Made by a program: the position numbers and the translations under genes. A stretch of 64,000 nucleotides of DNA from an uncultured Bacteroidota bacterium. GTDB taxonomy: Bacteria > Bacteroidota > Bacteroidia > Flavobacteriales > Flavobacteriaceae. The stretch spans positions 38,540 to 102,539 of the forward strand of contig CAJXVU010000009.1 of NCBI GenBank assembly GCA_913062555.1. The letters are read 5' to 3'. The notes under the pieces were generated by a model. The model was not told the origin of the DNA. It did not search any database and saw only the letters and a list, made by a program, of their open reading frames with translations. Of this stretch, positions 27,550 to 36,606 are shown piece after piece (position 1 is the stretch's first letter; every line of letters starts with the position of its first letter).

Positions 27550-27726
27550 TTATTCTTTATTTAAACGTTTCTTATTATATCTATAAATTATGAAAGCGAT
27601 TAAAACCAAAACAACAAAAGGGAGCATGGAGCCAATAAAAACGCCAACTTCATAACCATCATCGGGTGCTGCTTTAATTTTTTCTTCAATATTACTGTCC
27701 TGAAAAAGAGTTGCAAGTAACATCAT
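27550..27726 (-). CDS. 58-residue single-span membrane protein
   Basis: The frame starts with two ATG codons (MMLLATLFQDSN). It has a charged extracytoplasmic segment (EEKIKAAPDDGYEVG), one membrane helix (FIGSMLPFVVLVLIAFIIY) and a basic end (RYNKKRLNKE). It lies 30 bases after the MATE stop and one base before the next small gene. The two small proteins may work together, perhaps in the membrane. No family recognised. Confidence 0.55.
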   Translation of the reverse strand: MMLLATLFQDSNIEEKIKAAPDDGYEVGVFIGSMLPFVVLVLIAFIIYRYNKKRLNKE

Positions 27727-27756
27727 ACATTAATAATTGTGTATTAAGCGCCAAAG

Positions 27757-29091
27757 TTACGTCTTTTGGGAGAGGGGTAAAAATACTTGCCTAAATTTTA
27801 TGATTAATGGAATGCCTCTTGCAATAATCCAGAACGTAAAGGCAATAAAAACAGCATAGAGTTTATAGTCATAAGCGTCTAGCCAAAATAGAATGGGGAT
27901 AAATATAATAAAAGTTGAAAAAAGTAATACGTTTCGCAAATGTTTCATTTCCCCCAATCCTTTAAAAATACCATCAAAAATAAAGGCTAAAGCACACAGA
28001 GGTTGCATGGCTAATACCATCCAAAAAACCTTATAAAACTGATCTAATACTACAGGGTCTTTAGTGAATAAAGCACCAATGGGGTAGTAAAATAAACCTC
28101 CAATAATAGCCAAAAGAACTCCAATTAGTATGCCATATAAAATAAGCCTATTACTTAATTTTATGAGGACATCATAGCGTTTGGCACCTAGTAATTTCCC
28201 AGACAAAATGTTTCCAGCACTAGCATATCCATCGACTATAAAAGCCCCTAGAAACCATAAATTTATAGCAATAGTATAGGCGGCGATATAAGACTTGCCA
28301 TAACTGGTGGCAAAGGAGCTACCATAAAATAGTGTTACGTTTAACGCAATGGTTCGTATAAACAAATTTAAAATCATGTTCGTAAACCGTTTCATTTCTT
28401 TGTGAATAGGAAAGCTAAATTTTAATGGGATATCGGTCTTTTTAAGCAGGTAGTATCCAGCACAAAGCGCCATTAAAAACTGGGCTATAACACTGGCATA
28501 AGCGGCGCCTTCAATATGCATTGGCGCTATAATACCATTAATACCATAGACTAAGACAAGGTCTAAAACAATATTTGCAGAAGCCCCAACAATAGCAATT
28601 ATCATTGGATAAAATGTGTTCTGCAAACCTCTGAAAGCACCAAATACGGCTATTGTAAATAAGGTAAAAGGAAAGCCAAACACTCTAATTTTATAATAGA
28701 CAACACTATAATCCAGAATTAAATCGGAAGCATTATATAGCTTAAAAATGTGTTCTGCAAAGGGGTAGGTGCAAATGATAATAATAATACTTAATGAGGT
28801 GATTAAAAAAATAGCCTGGGCAGGCAAGGTTTTAACGGCTTCTAATTTATTAGCTCCTAAATATTGAGAAATAATAGATGAAAGAGCACTTCGTGTTTGG
28901 CCTAAAACCCAAATAAGCATGGATAGAAATACACCAACAATTCCAACAGCAGCTAATGATTCGGTTGCATTGACATCAATATTACCTACAATTGCGGTAT
29001 CTGTTATAGATAGAATAGGCTCAGATACTCCAGAAATTAATGCCGGGATCGCAAGTTTGTTTATATTTTTTAGGCTAATTATTGAATTCAC
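27757..29091 (-). CDS. MATE family efflux transporter (DinF-like)
   Basis: The 444-residue protein has 12 predicted membrane segments. The N-terminal motif ALISGVSEPILSITDTAIVGNID is typical of the DinF branch of MATE exporters. These use Na+ or H+ gradients to expel cationic drugs or metabolites. Its start overlaps the stop of the GNAT gene upstream by four bases, so they are translated as a pair. Confidence 0.85.
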   Translation of the reverse strand: MNSIISLKNINKLAIPALISGVSEPILSITDTAIVGNIDVNATESLAAVGIVGVFLSMLIWVLGQTRSALSSIISQYLGANKLEAVKTLPAQAIFLITSLSIIIIICTYPFAEHIFKLYNASDLILDYSVVYYKIRVFGFPFTLFTIAVFGAFRGLQNTFYPMIIAIVGASANIVLDLVLVYGINGIIAPMHIEGAAYASVIAQFLMALCAGYYLLKKTDIPLKFSFPIHKEMKRFTNMILNLFIRTIALNVTLFYGSSFATSYGKSYIAAYTIAINLWFLGAFIVDGYASAGNILSGKLLGAKRYDVLIKLSNRLILYGILIGVLLAIIGGLFYYPIGALFTKDPVVLDQFYKVFWMVLAMQPLCALAFIFDGIFKGLGEMKHLRNVLLFSTFIIFIPILFWLDAYDYKLYAVFIAFTFWIIARGIPLIIKFRQVFLPLSQKT

Positions 29092-29588
29092 AATACGAGT
29101 TCATAACAACAAAATGGGTGTTCACTTTGTTTAGGAAAATAAATATCACCCAATTTTTTATAATCACGATGCTCATAAAACTTCTGGTTTCTTTGATTCT
29201 GAGAAAAGGTATCTAATCGCACAGATTTATAATTATTCTCTTTTGCAAATTGTTCGGCAAAAGCCATTAATTTTTGAGCATTCCCTTGGCCCTGATATTC
29301 GGGATCTATGGCAACCCTATGGATGTATACATTATTATCATTTGGGGTTAGCCACTGGATAGACAGGTATTCTTCATCCATGATTGCAGACACAACAATA
29401 CAGCCAATAATGTTATTTTGTTCTTTTAATACATATAATTCGTCCCGCTCAACATCACTAATAAATGCTTGTTTATTTGGGTAATTTTCATTCCATTGAT
29501 GGATATCTTGGGACGTCATATGTCTGGCGCAAGATTTTGTAATTCTTAAAATATCATCAATATCTGTAAGCCTTGCTTTACGAATCAT
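29088..29588 (-). CDS. GNAT family N-acetyltransferase
   Basis: The 166-residue protein has the GNAT core. Acetyl-CoA binding motif A is IHRVAIDPEYQGQGNAQKLMAFAE (near residue 110), followed by SVRLDTFSQNQRNQKFYEHRDYKKLG. The substrate is unknown. It is coupled by a four-base overlap to a MATE exporter; acetylation and export of a toxic amine would be one simple combination, but this is inference. Confidence 0.85.
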   Translation of the reverse strand: MIRKARLTDIDDILRITKSCARHMTSQDIHQWNENYPNKQAFISDVERDELYVLKEQNNIIGCIVVSAIMDEEYLSIQWLTPNDNNVYIHRVAIDPEYQGQGNAQKLMAFAEQFAKENNYKSVRLDTFSQNQRNQKFYEHRDYKKLGDIYFPKQSEHPFCCYELVL

Positions 29589-29646
29589 TTTTAATGTTTA
29601 TTTTTGCCAATAAATTTCTGTAAATTTAGGTTTTAAATTTTTGATT

Positions 29647-30441
29647 ATGAAGAATATTTTAGTCCCAGTTGGATCATCAAAAAATGCGGTAAGTCATTTA
29701 CAATATGCTGTAGATTTTGCCAAAGCTTTTGATGCAAAATTATATATTATCCAAATATACAATGTGTATACCAAGGCTGGTACAATAATTAAAATTGATG
29801 ATATTCTGGAACGTGAGAGTCAGGAGTTTTTAAATGAACTTATGACAAAAATTGATACCAAAGGGGTTGATGTTGTTACTAGAACACTTAAAGGAAAACT
29901 TGTAGATACCATTGAATTGGCCTGTAAGTCGGCTGATATAGATTTGATTTTAATCGAACCAAGAACAAATTCCATTAAAGAGGAAGTATTCTTAGGGAAG
30001 ACATCTGGAAAAATAATTAAGCAAACTAATATCCCTGCATTAATTGTTCCTGAAGCCTTCACTTTTAAACCAATTGCACATATTTTAATGGCTGTTAAGT
30101 CGGCAATTATTAAAAAGAAAAATGCTTTAGAGCCTTTAAAAGCAATAAAGGAAAAATTTAATACAGCAGTAAGTTTGTTAATGGTAAAAACGCCACATTA
30201 TCAAGATAATGATTTTGAGGTTAACGAGTCTTTATCGGATCTTGTTTCAGACACCACACAATCAGAAAATGCGACAACCTTCCAAGGTGTTTTAGAGCAT
30301 TTTCAATCTAATAACCCAGATATGCTTTGTGTAGTGAGACGTAAACGCGGATTTTTTATTAAGAAATGGGAGAAAAACACCATTCTTAAAAAAGATTTTC
30401 ACAGTTCAAGACCTGTATTAGTATTAAGTGGTTTGAAATAA
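29647..30441 (+). CDS. Universal stress protein, tandem Usp-like
   Basis: The 264-residue cytosolic protein begins MKNILVPVGSSKNAVSHLQYAVDFA, a Usp start. GKTSGKIIKQTNIPALIVPEAF near 130 replaces the ATP-type GxxGS end of the first domain. A second, degenerate Usp-like domain follows. The frame extends to a TTG at 29641, but the ATG at 29647 is natural. It is divergent from the GNAT-MATE genes. Confidence 0.8.
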   Translation: MKNILVPVGSSKNAVSHLQYAVDFAKAFDAKLYIIQIYNVYTKAGTIIKIDDILERESQEFLNELMTKIDTKGVDVVTRTLKGKLVDTIELACKSADIDLILIEPRTNSIKEEVFLGKTSGKIIKQTNIPALIVPEAFTFKPIAHILMAVKSAIIKKKNALEPLKAIKEKFNTAVSLLMVKTPHYQDNDFEVNESLSDLVSDTTQSENATTFQGVLEHFQSNNPDMLCVVRRKRGFFIKKWEKNTILKKDFHSSRPVLVLSGLK

Positions 30442-30544
30442 ACCGTTTTAGCAAAAGCTTATGTAGCAAAAAGCAGGACCAACTTCAAATAGAAAAGTTG
30501 TCAAATAATTCCTATTTCCTATAACTTTCCAGCTAAAAAATTGT

Positions 30545-31303
30545 TTAATGCTTTTTAGCTCTTGAGAGATGCTTTTCTTTATTCTTAACGAAAATTAATT
30601 TGTGTCTGCTTTTTGGATTCTCGCGCTGCTCTATTTCAAAATTACCAGTTGATTTTATCAAGGGGGTTAGTTTTTCAAAACCATAATTTCTCGAATCAAA
30701 GTTCGGTTGTTTTTTCAGTAATAAACTTCCAACATCTCCAAGAAAGGCCCATCCATCCTCATCTGATAAATCGTTAATCGTAGAAGAAATAAGCTTGATT
30801 TCTTTCCTTGTGATACTGTCTACTACTAATTCGGGGACTTCCTTATTTTCAACTTTTTCCTCTGTTTGTTTCTTTAAAATTTCGATATAGATAAACTTGT
30901 CACACGCTACAATAAATGGATTAGGGGTCTTTTTTTCACCAATGCCAATTACTTGCATGCCTGCTTCCCTTAATCTAGTCGCTAATCGTGTAAAATCGCT
31001 ATCACTTGAAACAAGACAAAAGCCATTAACCTTGCCACTATAAAGAATATCCATTGCATCAATAATCATAGCAGAGTCTGTAGCATTTTTCCCAGTGGTA
31101 TATCCGTATTGTTGAATAGGTGTTATCGCATTTTCAAGAAGAAGGTTTTTCCACTTTGTCAAACCAGGTCTAGTCCAATCACCATAAATTCTTTTGATCG
31201 TTGGATTGCCATATTTCGCTAATTCTTCCATCATTTCTTTTACATGAGCTGATGGTATATTATCGCCATCTATTAAAACGGCCATGTTTATATTTATATT
31301 CAT
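30545..31303 (-). CDS. NYN domain protein with LOTUS/OST-HTH-like C-terminus
   Basis: The 252-residue protein has an N-terminal NYN (PIN-like) RNase domain: VLIDGDNIP, GKNATDSAMIIDAMDIL and LVSSDSDFTRLATRLREAG hold the acidic site. A C-terminal region (about 165-245; ISSTINDLSDEDGWAFLGDVGSLLLKKQPNF...) fits an OST-HTH/LOTUS RNA-binding domain. It is probably an RNA-processing or decay enzyme. The residue order is conserved in LabA/DUF88 proteins. Confidence 0.85.
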   Translation of the reverse strand: MNININMAVLIDGDNIPSAHVKEMMEELAKYGNPTIKRIYGDWTRPGLTKWKNLLLENAITPIQQYGYTTGKNATDSAMIIDAMDILYSGKVNGFCLVSSDSDFTRLATRLREAGMQVIGIGEKKTPNPFIVACDKFIYIEILKKQTEEKVENKEVPELVVDSITRKEIKLISSTINDLSDEDGWAFLGDVGSLLLKKQPNFDSRNYGFEKLTPLIKSTGNFEIEQRENPKSRHKLIFVKNKEKHLSRAKKH

Positions 31304-31429
31304 TGAGTTTTTAATTTTTAATTACACATCACGGTTTGTGTTTGAAACCTAGCGTGATTAAATTTACTACATTTTCGGATTAATATAGAGTTGTATTTTT
31401 ATATTTTGCGTTTTACTTATCAATCTTAA

Positions 31430-31455
31430 AAGCCAAATTCAAAAAAATTTGGCTG
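31430..31455 (-). terminator. Candidate terminator after the serine hydrolase gene
   Basis: On the minus strand AGCCAAATT and AATTTGGCT form a 9-bp stem with a short loop, followed by TTT. It lies in the 323-base gap between the serine hydrolase stop and the NYN gene start. The rest of the gap holds no gene; only a short, ATG-poor open stretch around 31488-31620 was noted. Confidence 0.5.
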
Positions 31456-31626
31456 TCCTTTGGAACAAATACCCCTTTCTCAATGTCCTTATTAGCTATG
31501 TTTTATAAACTTTGGCCATTGGCCTTTATGCGGTCCAGATTCCATTTTTAAAAAGTTGAAACCATTTCGCGATGTCTTTTTCATCGTATAATCTACGGTT
31601 TTAAAAACTTCACGATCAAATTAAGC

Positions 31627-33153
31627 CTAATTCGTCCTCCTCTCATAGGTTAGACCATCCCAATTAGCTTTTACAACTTTACCGTCTTCTAAAGAAAAGT
31701 GAATTGCTGAACCAGATCTTGGAGTCATTTCCACTCGAATTGAATTTGGATCTGTAAATGGTTCGGCGGCCTGGGATTTTAAATTTCCAACCTGTGCGGT
31801 TAATTGATTGTCTCCAAGATAATTAATTTCTAGGGTGCCAAATAATGCGCTGGTGTAAGTTCCAGCATATGCTGAATGTGGTAGTTCTAATTGCCATTCG
31901 CGTTTTTCTCGGTCGGCTGTATGTTTTTTAATGTTCTTTTTCCAATCGGAAATCCCTTGAACATAATCGTTTAGTTTGTTGTCATAATAATCTTCAAGAT
32001 CTGCTCTTCCGGCAAAATAATCAAAGGCATAGGAGGCCAACAAAAAGCTGAGGTCACTTCCAGAACCATTCTCATTGGTCATCATAATTACACCAACACC
32101 TGTAGAAGGCATCAAAGAAACTTCGGCATGTGTACCACTAAATCCTCCAAAATGATGTACCAAAGTATCACCATGTGGTGTGGTTGCTAAATTCCATCCG
32201 TACCCATATCCGAAGCGCTTAAGATTATCATAGGTTCTTTCTTGTGTTGCATGTGGTAAACGGCTTTTTTTAATCATATTGGCGTCGTAAATTTGTTTGC
32301 CATTAAGGGTGCCATTGTTTAATTCCATGATGAGCCATTTGGACATATCCCGAGGCGTAGAAATAATCCCTCCTGCAGGGTGCATAGTATTGTCTTGTTT
32401 TTCAAGCGATAACCGTTCTAAAACATTTCCGTCATTAACCTGGCTATGTGGTTTTGCCACATGCCACCCTTCATTTTTGGCCGTTGTCATTCGAGCACTG
32501 GTTAATGTCATGTTTAAGGGGTTAAAAATCTCATCGTCCAGAATGGATTGCCAATCTTGACCTAATTCCCTATTCATAATCATCCCTAAAATATTATAAC
32601 CTAAGTTGGTATATCTAAATTCACCAAATGGAGCTCTTTTATCTATTCGTGTGTATTTTTCCAGTTGAGCCAATAATAGTTCAGGATCATGAACACCTGT
32701 AAAGGCTGTAGCATTGATCATGGGCCAATTCTGTATGCCCGAAGTGTGTTGAATTAAATGATGAATAGTGATGCTATCGGTTTTAAGTTCTGGAGTAAAA
32801 TCAATTTCTGGAAAATACTCGGATACAGATTTGTTTAAATCGAGTTTACCTTTAGAATCTAATATTAGAGCCGCTAAGGCCGTAAACGATTTTGTTGAGG
32901 ATGCAATATAAAAACAGGTGTTTTCATCTACAGGTAAATTGTTGTCAACATCAGCAAAACCGTGGTATTTTTCGAATATGATCTGATCATCCTTTACAAT
33001 AGCGAGAGATAAACCATGCTTGGTTTCAAAAGCCGTGATCGCCTTTTCAATAAATTGGGAGTAGTCTTGAGTGAACTGGTTGTAGCTAGGTTGCTTTGTA
33101 CATGACACGCAAATAAAAGCTGAAAAAAGGAATACAAAAATGGATTGTTTCAT
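31627..33153 (-). CDS. Serine hydrolase of the beta-lactamase/PBP class C family (lipoprotein)
   Basis: The 508-residue protein starts with an export signal ending ICVSC (Cys18), probably a lipoprotein. The SxxK motif is SSTK with nucleophile at Ser85. YTNLGYN serves as the YxN motif and HHFGG as the third. A C-terminal lipocalin-like domain (from about 415) is common in these esterase or D-amino peptidase relatives. A frame extension to 33216 adds residues before the signal and was rejected. Confidence 0.85.
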   Translation of the reverse strand: MKQSIFVFLFSAFICVSCTKQPSYNQFTQDYSQFIEKAITAFETKHGLSLAIVKDDQIIFEKYHGFADVDNNLPVDENTCFYIASSTKSFTALAALILDSKGKLDLNKSVSEYFPEIDFTPELKTDSITIHHLIQHTSGIQNWPMINATAFTGVHDPELLLAQLEKYTRIDKRAPFGEFRYTNLGYNILGMIMNRELGQDWQSILDDEIFNPLNMTLTSARMTTAKNEGWHVAKPHSQVNDGNVLERLSLEKQDNTMHPAGGIISTPRDMSKWLIMELNNGTLNGKQIYDANMIKKSRLPHATQERTYDNLKRFGYGYGWNLATTPHGDTLVHHFGGFSGTHAEVSLMPSTGVGVIMMTNENGSGSDLSFLLASYAFDYFAGRADLEDYYDNKLNDYVQGISDWKKNIKKHTADREKREWQLELPHSAYAGTYTSALFGTLEINYLGDNQLTAQVGNLKSQAAEPFTDPNSIRVEMTPRSGSAIHFSLEDGKVVKANWDGLTYERRTN

Positions 33154-33277
33154 GATGAAATTTGTTAATTGATTGATGTTAATATTGGTCCAAAGTAAAC
33201 AGATTAAACATGACAAAATCCAATAAAGTGATAAACGGTATAATTTTAATCCTTAGTGGTAATTCATTTTTGTGATG

Positions 33278-34096
33278 CTAAAGCTTCAATTCCTTTTTTA
33301 AAAGCGCGGCATAGCGCCTGCTAACATCTTCGGTATGATCTATACCTTTTAATTTTATGCGATAACTGTAATTATGCCAAGGTTCAATTTTTTCAATAAA
33401 GTTTGTATTGATAATGGTCGATCTGTGTATTCTTTTAAAGCAATCTATCGGCAATTCGGATTCCCATTTTTTTAAGGTCTTCTTAAGCTCATATTTAGAA
33501 TTCTCATGGTCAATGAGCACCGAATAATTTCCATTGACACTGATTTTTTTAATGCTGGAAATCGGGAGTAAAAAAATATCGTTTTTTACATATACGGTCA
33601 CAGTGTTTTGAGCAGTTGATGTTTCTTGTACGGTGTTATCTATAATGTTTTTTTCTGCTGTTAATTGCTCAATTTTTTTACTAAAAAAATAAGAGACGCT
33701 AAAAAAGGCCATGATAAAACTTTGAGAAAAGGTACCTCGACTACCTATATCCCACTTGATTTCTAAAACAGTAATATTAGGGTTGATAACCCAGGAAATG
33801 ATAGGTTCAAAGAGGCTCCAGATATAAGCGCTCACTACGGATAATACAACTGAAACCACAATAATCTTTACAGTTTTGGCTTTAGCTTTTATAAGCCTTT
33901 TGTAAATGAGACTTAGCCCATAAAAGATGGCAATACCGCAGCCTGTAAAAAGGATGGTCCAGAGAAATAATAGGGGTTTGGTGTAATTATCACTTTTAAA
34001 ATAGAATATATTAATGATCACTAGGAGTACCCAATATATAAACCAAGCAATGCCAAGAACTTTTTTTGGTAAATAAATATGCTTATTTTTAGTCAA
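33278..34096 (-). CDS. Membrane-bound LytTR DNA-binding regulator
   Basis: The 272-residue protein has four hydrophobic segments in the first 150 residues and a C-terminal LytTR domain (about 165-272). KISVNGNYSVLIDHENSKYEL is an inner part of that domain, with FKRIHRSTIINTNFIEKIEPW following. No receiver domain is present, so membrane sensing probably acts directly on DNA binding. Adjacent small membrane genes in the same direction may be its targets. Confidence 0.8.
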   Translation of the reverse strand: MTKNKHIYLPKKVLGIAWFIYWVLLVIINIFYFKSDNYTKPLLFLWTILFTGCGIAIFYGLSLIYKRLIKAKAKTVKIIVVSVVLSVVSAYIWSLFEPIISWVINPNITVLEIKWDIGSRGTFSQSFIMAFFSVSYFFSKKIEQLTAEKNIIDNTVQETSTAQNTVTVYVKNDIFLLPISSIKKISVNGNYSVLIDHENSKYELKKTLKKWESELPIDCFKRIHRSTIINTNFIEKIEPWHNYSYRIKLKGIDHTEDVSRRYAALLKKELKL

Positions 34097-34240
34097 CCCT
34101 GAAATATTTAATTGTTATCTCCTGCTTAAAATGGTATCCTTTGATAACGCAAATATAATGAGAATATGATTTAAGCAAACAAAGTATTTCTGAGGGAAAA
34201 TAGTCCTAATTCATTCAGTATTGCCTCTTTTTTAAATTAA

Positions 34241-34678
34241 TCAAACAATGCTTTCTTCAATTTTGGGCCATTTCCAAGCGGTCCAAACAATTATTAACGA
34301 AATAATAATTTCCAATACACCTAAAAAAACATAAAAAGTCATCCAGTAACTGATTGAAGTATACACTACCAACATCATTACGAGGGTATAAAAGAAGCCA
34401 AAAATGATATTCAAAACACGGTTAATTGATGTTTTTTGAGATAAGCATAAGGAAACCATCAAGGCAGGAACAGCCATGAGAATAGAAGCTATCAGTAACT
34501 TTATGGGTGTTGTAGTGCCCAAGCCCATTTTTCCATTAATCAGATTTTGTATCCTATCTGGCGTCATTAATGAAAAAAAGTCGCCATAGATGTACAACAG
34601 CATTAGTGTAATCCATAATCCAGCTAACTTTATTTTTGTGTTTACCTTATTATTTTCGAGTAGTGTTGATTTAGACAT
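34241..34678 (-). CDS. DUF6326-like four-span membrane protein
   Basis: The 145-residue protein has four hydrophobic helices and short loops: LWITLMLLYIYGDFF, LLIASILMAVPALMVSL, FGFFYTLVMMLVVY and FLGVLEIIISLIIVW. The YIYGDFFSLMTPDRIQ block is characteristic of DUF6326 proteins. Role unknown. It lies 144 bases upstream of the LytTR gene on the same strand, with a DUF4386-like protein next. Confidence 0.7.
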   Translation of the reverse strand: MSKSTLLENNKVNTKIKLAGLWITLMLLYIYGDFFSLMTPDRIQNLINGKMGLGTTTPIKLLIASILMAVPALMVSLCLSQKTSINRVLNIIFGFFYTLVMMLVVYTSISYWMTFYVFLGVLEIIISLIIVWTAWKWPKIEESIV

Positions 34679-34772
34679 TTTTCAAGTTATTTTTAATTTA
34701 CTAATGATTTAATTTGGCACTAATTGTAGATAATGGTTGGGATAAGATTAGTTGGCCTGTATAGCAATAAAT

Positions 34773-35486
34773 TTATGCGGTTTTTACTGTCGTTTTTTTA
34801 ATATTCAATGTATTGGTTCCCATTACTAAGAGCCATAGGCAAATCCCAATTTCTCCTATAGAAGCTGGTAACCCTACAATAGTTGAGAAAGTTGTTTTAT
34901 GGAAATTTGAATAAAGAAAGCCACCAAAGAAGGTTATTAAATAGCCAAAGCAACCTGCCATTAATAGTATCCCCAATAATTTTGGAAGAAAACCAGATTT
35001 ATAAACTAAATAGCCAAATGGGAATAACCAAAGGCCCCAAAATATTTGGGAGATTTCAATGCCATTATTGAAGTAATCAAGATGCAACATCACCTGAGTT
35101 TGTAATTCGGTCTGGTCTAATACTTTTAAATATTCAGAATTATCGATTAAGGACAAGATTGAAAATTTATTTAAAATATTCACAAAAGAAAGCGGGATAC
35201 TTACCAAAGCGAAAAGAACCATAAGTTTTGCTTGAACTTTACTTACTTTATTTAAGAGTTGATATAAAACCAATGGTAATAGTAAAAAAACCAAAAAAGT
35301 GATTATACCACTCACAATACCCATACGGAACAAGAGTTCTGAATTTGTAATGTTTTCAAAAGTTTTTGATGCATCTTCCCAAACAATAAATTTGGAGGGG
35401 ATGTACATAAAATTAATTATTCCGCTAATTATTAGAATTAAATAGAGTAAACCAGCTAATCTTGCTGTTTTGTTTCTTTTGGTCAT
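34773..35486 (-). CDS. DUF4386-like membrane protein
   Basis: The 237-residue protein has six or so membrane segments. The N-terminal block RNKTARLAGLLYLILIISGI and the later LFPFGYLVYKSGFLPKLLGILLM block are recognisable for DUF4386. These proteins often sit next to regulators in Bacteroidota. No enzyme motif is seen. It may be a sensor or transport accessory protein controlled by the LytTR regulator. Confidence 0.7.
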   Translation of the reverse strand: MTKRNKTARLAGLLYLILIISGIINFMYIPSKFIVWEDASKTFENITNSELLFRMGIVSGIITFLVFLLLPLVLYQLLNKVSKVQAKLMVLFALVSIPLSFVNILNKFSILSLIDNSEYLKVLDQTELQTQVMLHLDYFNNGIEISQIFWGLWLFPFGYLVYKSGFLPKLLGILLMAGCFGYLITFFGGFLYSNFHKTTFSTIVGLPASIGEIGICLWLLVMGTNTLNIKKTTVKTA

Positions 35487-35829
35487 GTCTTAATTTATAA
35501 ATGGATTTCTATTTATATAGACGGTAATTTTTTAAAATTGGTTGCCTGGCTATTATTAAATATTTTAGAATTTGTTTTAAATGACTAAAAAAGACATGTT
35601 AAAGGTAGAGTGGGTTTAAAAAGGAAGACATAAAAAGTAGAAGATAATAACCCCTAAGTTAAGCCTTAGTATAGATAGTCATTGTGGGCATTAGTAATTT
35701 AATTTCCATTCCCAATTCAAATTATCAACATAAACAGCTCCCAAATCAGCCACTCTTTTTTTAAATTCTGTTCGGTTTCAATGGCTTGTTTTGGTGCAAT
35801 TAAAGAGACATGATGTTGGCTATCGTTTT

Positions 35830-36147
35830 TTATTCTGGAATTTCTTGTTTTAATTTCCCTTTTCCTTTTCCAAAAGAAATATTCATAAATATGAGCCACT
35901 CTTTTTTTGAATCTAAATTTATATTATGAACGTCAAGAATTGAAATATTGGCCACTCTAGAAAGTGCTTTATGTAGTGTTTGAATCTTGTTTTCTTCAAT
36001 TTCTACGCTAAGAGTCAATGCAATGTCGGAGAACATATTGAAATTCATAATACATCCATCACTACTTGAGATAATATTTTTGATAGTTTCAATTATTATA
36101 TTTCGCTCATCATTTGAAATTACCTGCCAATTTAGTTTCTTTTGCAT
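35830..36147 (-). CDS. Hypothetical 105-residue protein
   Basis: The protein is small, soluble and mixed alpha-beta (ISNDERNIIIETIKNIISSSDGCIMNFNMFSDIALTLSVEIEE). No motif identified. The end KKEWLIFMNISFGKGKGKLKQEIPE is repeated in part 140 bases downstream: the DNA encoding KKEWLI occurs again at about 35746-35770, in another frame. The gene was therefore possibly lengthened or partially duplicated. It is followed by palindromic spacer DNA. Confidence 0.5.
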   Translation of the reverse strand: MQKKLNWQVISNDERNIIIETIKNIISSSDGCIMNFNMFSDIALTLSVEIEENKIQTLHKALSRVANISILDVHNINLDSKKEWLIFMNISFGKGKGKLKQEIPE

Positions 36148-36154
36148 ATAAATG

Positions 36155-36279
36155 GATCTAACGGTTTCGTGTATGATTTGTGCGACTCAGAAATCGCAAA
36201 ATTTTCAGCTCTAGCAAATCAGTTGATTTATTATATAAACTGTAGGAGTACAGTATTAAGCATACATATTGTTAGCTGC
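36155..36279. repeat. Imperfect palindromic intergenic element with CTAAC/GTTAG ends
   Basis: The spacer runs from CTAACGGTTTCGTGTATG to CATACATATTGTTAGCTGC. Its ends are imperfect inverted repeats: CTAAC...GTATG and CATAC...GTTAG. About 125 bases are enclosed. GCAGCTAACA with a following TGTATG also occurs on the plus strand at 45188-45210. The layout recalls attC-like or transposon-like termini, but no integrase or transposase is in the window. Confidence 0.45.
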
Positions 36280-36463
36280 TTTTGTTGGGTGAATCTTCTT
36301 TGCCTTTTTTGTTTCCACGTTCCATAAAAGAAGTCCCAACTCCAGCACCAATAGCTATTCCTACACTAAGCCAAAGGCCTATGTTGTCAGTTAAAACACC
36401 AATAACAGTCCCGAATACAATTCCAATTGCTATTCCAGAGCCTATTTTTTTTTCATTTTTCAT
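36272..36463 (-). CDS. Small glycine-zipper membrane protein
   Basis: The 63-residue protein has two short hydrophobic segments rich in Gly and Ala: IGSGIAIGIVFGTVIGVL and LWLSVGIAIGAGVGTSF. This is a glycine-zipper pattern, with charged ends (MKNEKKIG..., ERGNKKGKEDSPNKSS). It is likely a small inner-membrane or outer-membrane stress protein; families of this type are common in Flavobacteria. Its end overlaps the palindromic spacer. Confidence 0.6.
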   Translation of the reverse strand: MKNEKKIGSGIAIGIVFGTVIGVLTDNIGLWLSVGIAIGAGVGTSFMERGNKKGKEDSPNKSS

Positions 36464-36501
36464 TTTTAATAATTGTAGTTAAAGATTGTATATAATTACT
36501 G

Positions 36502-36606
36502 GCACCTATATATTTTATAGATGAGATCTAAGGTAGGTTGTTTTTTTAAACTAAATTATGAATACTATATAATTAGTTTGATGGTGTGTTTTAGGGATTT
36601 TTTCTT
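36502..36606. repeat. Intergenic repeat family, copy D
   Basis: This stretch is nearly identical over about 105 bases to 45267-45371 (CACCTATATA ... TAGATGAG ... GGTAGGTTG ... AAACTAAATTATGAATAC ... TAATTAGTTTGATGGTGTG). It belongs with the more distant copies at 55338 and 56265. It contains no gene. Confidence 0.85.

Noticed and set aside
31488..31620. Minus-strand open stretch ending KGQWPKFIKHS
   Set aside because: Only 29 codons from its ATG, no family resemblance; may be a relic but cannot be shown.
35717..35899. Minus-strand 60-codon frame
   Set aside because: It overlaps the end of the better-supported 35830-36147 frame and is explained by the partial duplication there.
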